Shown here: positions 6,070-11,986 of the stretch, in pieces
Layout of the letters: each line of letters opens with the position of its first letter
Numbering within the stretch: the first letter of the stretch is position 1
NCBI GenBank assembly: GCA_910589185.1
Contig: CAJUSU010000028.1
Span: forward strand, 1-14,574
Source of the DNA: an uncultured Clostridia bacterium
GTDB lineage: Bacteria; Bacillota; Clostridia; TANB77; CAG-508
Length of the DNA stretch: 14,574 nt
Reading direction: 5' to 3'
The notes under the pieces: generated by a model
Database searches by the model: none
Seen by the model: only the letters and a program-made list of their open reading frames with translations
Told to the model about the DNA's origin: nothing
Position numbers and translations under genes: made by a program

Positions 6070-8268
6070 ATGCAAGAAACTATGGAAAGAATAGCTACTA
6101 GAATAGCAGAAGAATTAAATATTAAATTAACACAAGTGCAAAAAACAGTGGAATTAATTGACGAAGGAAATACCATTCCATTTATTGCACGTTATAGAAA
6201 AGAAGTAACAGGAGGACTTTCAGACGAAACTTTAAGAGAGTTGGGAGAAAGACTTACCTACCTTCGTAATTTAGAAGCAAGAAAAGAAGAAGTAAAAACT
6301 TCTATTGAAAATCAAGGAAAATTGACAGATGAAATAGTAGAAAACTTAGAAAAAGCTAGAACTTTAGCAGAAGTAGAAGATATCTATAGACCATATAAAC
6401 AGAAAAAGAAGACAAGAGCAACTGTTGCAAAAGCAAAAGGATTAGAGCCTTTAGCAAATATTATTTATGAACAAACGGAAACCAAGTCTATTGAAGAAAT
6501 TGCAAAAGAATATGTGAATATTGATAGTTTATCAGAAGAAGATAAACAAAATAAAGATAAAGTGGTAGCAACAGTAGAAGATGCTATTCAAGGAGCAAAA
6601 GATATTATTGCTGAAATGATAGCAGATGACCCAAATTATCGTAAAGAAATCAAACGTATTTGCTATCGAGATGGTGTTGTTATCACAAAGGCGACAAAAC
6701 CAGAAGAAAAGACAGCATACAACATGTATTATGAATTTAATGAAAAAGTAAATAGAATTCCAAGCCATCGTATTTTAGCGATTAACCGTGGAGAAAAAGA
6801 AGAATTCTTAAAAGTAAAATTAGATAAACCGGAGGAAAATATTTTACATCATATCAAACAAGACGTTATTAAGGGGAAAACACAATTCACAGCCATGCTA
6901 GAAGAAACCATAGAAGACAGCTGGAAGCGTTTAATTGAGCCATCTATTGATAGAGAAATTCGCTCAGACTTAACAGAAAAGGCAGAGACACAAGCGATTA
7001 AGGTATTTGGCAAAAATGCAAAACCATTACTTTTAGCAGCGCCATTAAAAGGCTTAACTGTTATGGGATTTGACCCAGCATATCGTACCGGCTGTAAAAT
7101 TGCAGTTATTGATGAAACTGGTAAACTATTAGCTACTACAACAGTGTATCCAACAGAGCCACAAAATGATGTAGAAGGTGCTAAAAAAGAGTTAAAAGCA
7201 TTGATTAGCAAATATGATATCGATATTATTGCTATTGGAAATGGAACTGCATCACGTGAATCTGAAAGCTTTGTAGCAGAAATGATAAAAGAAATTGACA
7301 AAGACTTACATTATGCAATTGTCAGTGAAGCGGGAGCATCTGTGTATTCAGCGTCAAAACTTGCAACAGAAGAATATCCAGACATTAATGTATCTTTAAG
7401 AGGTGCCATTTCCATTGCAAGAAGATTACAAGATCCTCTAGCAGAATTAGTAAAAATTGACCCTAAAGCCATTGGAGTAGGGCAATATCAACATGATGTA
7501 GATCAAAACAAACTAACAGAGAGTTTAACAGGTGTAGTAGAGGACGCTGTAAATGAGGTAGGAGTTGATGTAAATACTGCAACACCATCACTTTTATCTT
7601 ATGTGGCAGGAATTAATAAAACGATTGCTAATAATATTGTAAAATACCGTGATGAAAATGGAAAATTAAAAGAAAGAAAAGAGTTATTAAAAGTACCAAA
7701 GTTGGGAAAAGTAGCTTTTGAACAATGTGCAGGTTTTATTAGAATTCCAGATGGAAAAAATCCAATTGAAATTACAGCAGTTCACCCTGAAAGTTATGAA
7801 ATTGCAGAGCAGTTATTAAGTAATATCGGCTATAAAAAAGAAGATTTATTAGATAAAGATAAGTTAAAGGAAATCAAAAGTAAACTTGCAGGAATTGACG
7901 TAGTAGAGACAGCAAAAGAATTAAATGCGGGAGAAATGACATTAAAAGATATTATTGATGAGTTATCAAAGCCCGGAAGAGACCCAAGAGATGAAATGCC
8001 AAAACAAATTTTAAGAGCAGATGTCTTAAAATTTGAAGATTTAAGAGAAGGCATGGTATTAACTGGAACTGTTCGTAATGTAACTGATTTTGGAGCATTT
8101 GTAGATGTAGGTGTGAAACATGATGGATTAGTACATATTTCACAATTAAGTGATAGCTTTGTTAGAAATCCGTCAGATGTAGTATCAGTAGGTGATATCG
8201 TCAAAGTAAAAGTAATTGGAATTGATGAAGAACGTCAAAAAGTACAATTAAGCATGAAAGAAGCCTAA
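6070..8268 (+). CDS. tex: Tex, RNA-binding transcription accessory protein
   Basis: A 732-residue cytoplasmic protein of normal length for the Tex/Spt6-like family. Domains in order are the Tex N-terminal helical region (about 1-190), a central helical core, a YqgF/RNase H-like domain beginning VMGFDPAYRTGCKIAVID (Asp335), helix-hairpin-helix repeats (VDVNTATPSLLSYVAGIN and LLKVPKLGKVAFEQCAGF), and a C-terminal S1 RNA-binding domain (about 658-732: REGMVLTGTVRNVTDFGAFV, then HDGLVHISQLS). Tex binds nucleic acid and is linked to transcription and, in some pathogens, to toxin gene expression and stress fitness; its exact mechanism is not settled. The ATG start follows GAAAGGAACTAAAGGAAAC, a moderate RBS. 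It is a single-gene unit ending at a palindromic terminator shared with the convergent gene. Confidence 0.95.
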   Translation: MQETMERIATRIAEELNIKLTQVQKTVELIDEGNTIPFIARYRKEVTGGLSDETLRELGERLTYLRNLEARKEEVKTSIENQGKLTDEIVENLEKARTLAEVEDIYRPYKQKKKTRATVAKAKGLEPLANIIYEQTETKSIEEIAKEYVNIDSLSEEDKQNKDKVVATVEDAIQGAKDIIAEMIADDPNYRKEIKRICYRDGVVITKATKPEEKTAYNMYYEFNEKVNRIPSHRILAINRGEKEEFLKVKLDKPEENILHHIKQDVIKGKTQFTAMLEETIEDSWKRLIEPSIDREIRSDLTEKAETQAIKVFGKNAKPLLLAAPLKGLTVMGFDPAYRTGCKIAVIDETGKLLATTTVYPTEPQNDVEGAKKELKALISKYDIDIIAIGNGTASRESESFVAEMIKEIDKDLHYAIVSEAGASVYSASKLATEEYPDINVSLRGAISIARRLQDPLAELVKIDPKAIGVGQYQHDVDQNKLTESLTGVVEDAVNEVGVDVNTATPSLLSYVAGINKTIANNIVKYRDENGKLKERKELLKVPKLGKVAFEQCAGFIRIPDGKNPIEITAVHPESYEIAEQLLSNIGYKKEDLLDKDKLKEIKSKLAGIDVVETAKELNAGEMTLKDIIDELSKPGRDPRDEMPKQILRADVLKFEDLREGMVLTGTVRNVTDFGAFVDVGVKHDGLVHISQLSDSFVRNPSDVVSVGDIVKVKVIGIDEERQKVQLSMKEA

Positions 8269-8272
8269 AAAT

Positions 8273-8313
8273 AAAAAGAAAATAGTATAACATGTTATAC
8301 TATTTTCTTTTTT
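8273..8313. terminator. Two-way palindromic terminator between tex and the HD-GYP gene
   Basis: A perfect palindrome of 40 bases is centred on CATG at 8291-8294 (core GTATAACATGTTATAC). Its arms are A-rich on the left and T-rich on the right, so on either strand the stem is followed by a T-rich tail. It serves the two convergent genes. Confidence 0.85.
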
Positions 8314-8320
8314 ATAAAAA

Positions 8321-9376
8321 TTAAGCTTTATATTTATTTTGAATTTCTTGTATTTCGTCATAATGATTATCTAAAATGTCAATAAACACTTTTGCAATTT
8401 CTGGGTCAAATTGGCTACCAGAGCAATCCTCAATTTCAGCTTTTACTACATCTAAAGGTAATGGATCACGATAAGTTCTTTTAGATGTCATAGCATCAAA
8501 GGTGTCTGCTACTGCTGCAATTCTAGCCATATATGGAATATCATTACCACTTAATTTACTAGGATATCCTCTTCCATCAAACCTCTCATGGTGATGCTTT
8601 ACAATTGGAATAATATCTTGGAAAATAGAAGCATTACACAAAATGTGAGCACCAATAGAAGGGTGATTTTTAATTTCAGAATATTCATCATCTGTTAATT
8701 TTGCTTCTTTCAGTAAGATACTATCTGGAATACCAATTTTTCCAATATCATGGAATAATCCGCCGATTTCTAATGTTTTTAAATCTGTTTCAGATAAACC
8801 TAAATATTTTCCTATTAGTACAGAGAATGCAGATACTCTATCAGAATGACCTCTAGTATATGGATCTTTTGCTTCTACTGTATAACGTAAAGTTTCGATA
8901 CTATCTAAGTATGCCTTTTCCAATTTTTCGTAAGTTTCAGATAGTTCGTTATTAATTCTTTTAATTTCATTCATTTGCTCAATAGATTTAATTCCTGATT
9001 CAATTAAAAGTAACAATTGGTCAAATTTATCACTCTTTTCACAGTATCCTTGAATATCTAATTTACGGATAGTTTCAAGTGGTGGGGCTAAATCTTTATG
9101 CCCTGTTAATAACAAAATATATAATTCTTTATTAAATTTACGAATCTCTTCAACTACTTTATCACCATGAATAGGAGTCATAATAAAGTCTAAAACCATC
9201 AAATCAAAATGTTCTGTTTTAACACGTTCAATAGCTTCCATAGGGTCTGTAACACCTGTAAAGTCATAACCAGAACGTTTTAAGAAGATAGATAAGCAAT
9301 CTACAATTCCTTCTTCATCATCTACTGCAATAATTTTGTAACCAGTTTTAGCTGTTTCTTGCATATTTTTTCTCAT
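8321..9376 (-). CDS. Response regulator with HD-GYP phosphodiesterase output
   Basis: A 351-residue cytoplasmic protein. The N-terminal receiver domain (about 13-130) has the acidic pair Asp19-Asp20, phospho-acceptor Asp63 in LMVLDFIMTP, Thr91 and the conserved Lys114. A probable coiled coil (about 130-160) leads to an HD-GYP domain (about 160-345) with RGH (175-177), HDIGK (209-213), HHHE (261-264) and GRGYP (268-272). HD-GYP domains with these residues hydrolyse cyclic di-GMP to GMP or pGpG using bound metal ions. There is no DNA-binding domain, so phosphorylation should control second-messenger level, not a promoter directly. Start: ATG at 9376 behind AGAGGTGAT. No cognate kinase is adjacent; the nearest is the 7TM kinase at 10172-11974 on the same strand. 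Confidence 0.93.
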   Translation of the reverse strand: MRKNMQETAKTGYKIIAVDDEEGIVDCLSIFLKRSGYDFTGVTDPMEAIERVKTEHFDLMVLDFIMTPIHGDKVVEEIRKFNKELYILLLTGHKDLAPPLETIRKLDIQGYCEKSDKFDQLLLLIESGIKSIEQMNEIKRINNELSETYEKLEKAYLDSIETLRYTVEAKDPYTRGHSDRVSAFSVLIGKYLGLSETDLKTLEIGGLFHDIGKIGIPDSILLKEAKLTDDEYSEIKNHPSIGAHILCNASIFQDIIPIVKHHHERFDGRGYPSKLSGNDIPYMARIAAVADTFDAMTSKRTYRDPLPLDVVKAEIEDCSGSQFDPEIAKVFIDILDNHYDEIQEIQNKYKA

Positions 9377-9399
9377 AACATCACCTCTAATTTATGCCC

Positions 9400-9408
9400 A
9401 TTATATCA
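9400..9408 (-). promoter_or_regulatory. Extended -10 promoter of the HD-GYP gene
   Basis: On the minus strand the sequence reads TGATATAAT, a TG one base before a consensus TATAAT, 24 bases upstream of the ATG. The nearest TTGACA (9436-9441) is 30 bases away and is too far to be its -35. Confidence 0.5.
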
Positions 9409-9461
9409 TAATTTGTCGGATTGTACATACTTTTTTGTCAAAATACAAAAAAAGAGGAAAG

Positions 9462-9490
9462 TTGCTATAAATGGAAAAATATGATAATAT
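9462..9490 (+). promoter_or_regulatory. Probable promoter of the guanylate-kinase-like gene
   Basis: TTGCTA (9462-9467) and TAATAT (9485-9490) lie 17 bases apart, ending 27 bases before the ATG at 9518. It is divergent from the HD-GYP promoter in the same 141-base gap. Confidence 0.45.
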
Positions 9491-9517
9491 AAGTATACAA
9501 AAATGCGGAGGTATAGA

Positions 9518-10087
9518 ATGTTACTTGGAATAGCAGGAGTTACAGGAACAGGAAAGTCCTATTATAAAGATAAATTAGTAGAAAGATTAGATTTTGAAAA
9601 GGTAAAAATTATCACTACCCGTGAAATGCGTAAAGGAGAAAAGAATAACGAAGATAAAGTATTTGTAAGCAAAGAAGAATTGCAGAATTTAAGAGAAGAA
9701 GGCAAAATTGCATATGAATTTAACTTACTTGGATATACGTATGCTTATACGAAAGAAGAACTTTTTTCTGATAAAAATATGGTATTTGAAGTACATTATG
9801 ATACCATATATGAGTTTAAAAAAGTTTGCCCTAATATGCGAGTTCTTTATTTATTTCCTCAAGATCTTGAAATAGCAAAAGAAAAGACAAAGGAAAGGCA
9901 CTTGGCACCAGAAGTAGAAGAAAAAAGACTTTTGGAGATTGACGAACATTATGAAAGAATGAAAACAGATACTGATTTAAGAAACATGTTCAATTATATT
10001 CAATATAACAACTATGACAAAGAATCAGAAGATAGAATAATTGATTTTATTGAAAAGATAATGTTAGAAGAAAATAAAACAAAGTAA
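9518..10087 (+). CDS. Guanylate-kinase-like P-loop protein
   Basis: A 189-residue protein with an N-terminal Walker A GVTGTGKS (7-14) followed by the guanylate-kinase pattern TTREMRKGE and FVSKEELQNLREEGKIAYEF. The TTRxxRxGE motif, which contacts GMP phosphate in true guanylate kinases, is kept. Other positions differ from E. coli Gmk: the Tyr of the HYFFV segment is Lys here (DKVFV), and the acidic LDIDW segment reads FEVHYD. So it belongs to the guanylate-kinase fold, but its substrate is uncertain and it is probably not the housekeeping gmk. The ATG at 9518 follows GCGGAGG (9506-9511); the ATG at 9503 lies upstream of that site and is rejected. It is a single gene lying between two genes of the opposite strand. 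Confidence 0.8.
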   Translation: MLLGIAGVTGTGKSYYKDKLVERLDFEKVKIITTREMRKGEKNNEDKVFVSKEELQNLREEGKIAYEFNLLGYTYAYTKEELFSDKNMVFEVHYDTIYEFKKVCPNMRVLYLFPQDLEIAKEKTKERHLAPEVEEKRLLEIDEHYERMKTDTDLRNMFNYIQYNNYDKESEDRIIDFIEKIMLEENKTK

Positions 10088-10091
10088 AAAG

Positions 10092-10133
10092 AGAAGCAAA
10101 ACTCTAAAATAAAGTTTTGCTTCTTTTTTTATT
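10092..10133. terminator. Two-way terminator between the guanylate-kinase-like gene and the histidine kinase
   Basis: A perfect 12-bp stem (AGAAGCAAAACT at 10092-10103 with AGTTTTGCTTCT at 10113-10124) has a 9-base loop. T runs follow on the + strand (TTTTTTT), and on the - strand a shorter TCTTTTTA. It serves the convergent genes ending at 10087 and 10172. Confidence 0.8.
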
Positions 10134-10171
10134 TAAAAAAATAGCTTGTAAGCAATACCAGCAAATTTTTA

Positions 10172-11974
10172 CTATACTGGTAAAGCAATATGGAATATGG
10201 TGCCTTTTCCTTTTTCTGTTTCAAAAGTAACATTACCATTAAAGTGTGCACGAATCGTAGAATAAGACATAAACAATCCAAGACCAGTTCCATTTTTTCC
10301 TTTTGTAGTAATCATTTCTTTGAACAATTTTGATTTAACACTATCAGGAAGACCATTTGCGAAATCCTGTACAGAAATAATAATATTTTTTCCAGATGGC
10401 TCTAAGATAAGATTAATTTCATTTCCAGGTTTTCCATTATATGCTTGAATCGCATTTGAAATCATATTATTAATTACTTGTACTAAACTATTGATATTTC
10501 CCTTTAAAATAGTATCAGGTTCTGCCTTCATTTGAATATTTAAATTTACTAAAGCATTTTTTAATTCATGTCTCATTAAAATATTAACACGTTTTACCAA
10601 TTCATCTAAAGTGAAGGAAACTGCTTGCTCTTCTGACATAGTAACAGCTTGCCCTTTAACTGCTGTGATAACATCAGACATATATTCTGTATAAGACCTA
10701 ATTTTTTCAATCCAATCTTTCATATCTTTTGCTATTTCATGGTGGTCCTCTACTGTTACCTCAGGGTCTCCAACAGATTTCTCATATTCCGTAGTTAAAT
10801 CTGTTAAACCTTCAGCAGCACCCGCAATAGACATAATAGGAGTTTTTAAGTTGTGAGCAATACCACCAATTAATTGTCCTAAAGAAGCTAAACGTTCTCT
10901 TTCCATTAACATATTTTGATTATTTTGAATGGTTTGCATATCGCGCATGTGCTGAGTTACGTCTTTTAACAAAATTAAAGTTCCTAGAAAAGAGCCTTTT
11001 GAGAAAATACCACTGGCTTCTATATTGAAATAATGGTCTAATATTTTCATTTCACGCTTTACTAAAATAGTATCTTCAGTTGCTTTGCTCTTTTCTAAAA
11101 TTGGATTTACTAAATCTTTATTTAAGTCTTCTAAATCCTGTTTCGTAATAAATTCAATAAATTTTACGTTTCTTACTTCTTCAGAATGTAAATGAAATGT
11201 CTTTAAAAAGGTATCATTAAAATCAGTAATAATACCGTCTTCACTAACTACTAAAAAACTATCAGACATTCTGTCTACAATTCTTTGCATTGCAATTGGT
11301 GTAGTACTTAAAAATTTAAACTTAAAAATAGCAATAGCATAAAAGAAGATAGTAACTGCAAAACAAATAGGTGTTACATAAATAGTCATTGGTATTACAC
11401 CTAAAGCACCCAAAATATTAACGAAAATAGGAATAACTGAACCTATTAAAATAAAAATAGATTGAGTAGAGAAAAAACCGGCATTTTTAATAGGAAACTT
11501 TAACAATAAAATAATATCTATAATCAATAAAATATAGGTATAAATTTCATAAACATAGAAAAAGTTACCAAAAGTAGTTTCATTAATATAAATAGAGTAA
11601 TGTACATAGAACAAATGATGAACATCATTTGTCCATAGTACAAGTAAAGAAAGAAGAGGTACAATAAAAAGTAAAGAATGCCATTTCTCAAATTTTATCT
11701 TTGTTTTTAAAAAGATATTAGCTGTAAAGAAAAGTGAGATAGGGAGAAAACAGCTTCCTATGTACGAAAAATAATCAAAATACATAGGGTCAATATTTAA
11801 TTTTTCACTTAAAATACTTCCTAAAAAAACAGAAAAACATAAAATGAATAATAGGATAATATTTGTTAAAAATAAAGATTTTAACTGGCTTTTTGCGATA
11901 TTTTTTGCTATGTAAAAAAACAATATACTAATTAAAAATAAAACAATTAATAATATAGTTGAATAAATGCTCAT
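10172..11974 (-). CDS. 7TM-PAS sensor histidine kinase
   Basis: A 600-residue membrane kinase. Seven hydrophobic helices fill about residues 1-225, with the longest extracytoplasmic loop between helices 4 and 5, as in the N-terminal 7TM histidine-kinase region family (PF16927). A PAS domain follows (about 229-350: RIVDRMSDSFLVVSEDGIITDFN), then a dimerisation/phospho-acceptor segment with His374 in GGIAHNLKTP, and an ATPase domain with N box Asn507 (NNMISNAIQAY), G1 DFANGLPD and G2 GTGLGLF (562-568). All residues needed for activity appear present. The start ATG is 12 bases past the stop of the NRPS gene, and its AAAGGAGG RBS fills that gap, so the two genes are almost certainly one operon. 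The signal is unknown; a small hydrophobic or membrane-related ligand, perhaps the NRPS product, is inferred. No response regulator lies directly next to it. Confidence 0.93.
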   Translation of the reverse strand: MSIYSTILLIVLFLISILFFYIAKNIAKSQLKSLFLTNIILLFILCFSVFLGSILSEKLNIDPMYFDYFSYIGSCFLPISLFFTANIFLKTKIKFEKWHSLLFIVPLLSLLVLWTNDVHHLFYVHYSIYINETTFGNFFYVYEIYTYILLIIDIILLLKFPIKNAGFFSTQSIFILIGSVIPIFVNILGALGVIPMTIYVTPICFAVTIFFYAIAIFKFKFLSTTPIAMQRIVDRMSDSFLVVSEDGIITDFNDTFLKTFHLHSEEVRNVKFIEFITKQDLEDLNKDLVNPILEKSKATEDTILVKREMKILDHYFNIEASGIFSKGSFLGTLILLKDVTQHMRDMQTIQNNQNMLMERERLASLGQLIGGIAHNLKTPIMSIAGAAEGLTDLTTEYEKSVGDPEVTVEDHHEIAKDMKDWIEKIRSYTEYMSDVITAVKGQAVTMSEEQAVSFTLDELVKRVNILMRHELKNALVNLNIQMKAEPDTILKGNINSLVQVINNMISNAIQAYNGKPGNEINLILEPSGKNIIISVQDFANGLPDSVKSKLFKEMITTKGKNGTGLGLFMSYSTIRAHFNGNVTFETEKGKGTIFHIALPV

Positions 11975-11986
11975 AATTTCCTCCTT

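Noticed and set aside
9436..9441. TTGACA on the - strand as the -35 of the HD-GYP promoter
   Set aside because: It is 30 bases from the TATAAT, far from the 16-18 needed; the extended -10 explains the promoter better.
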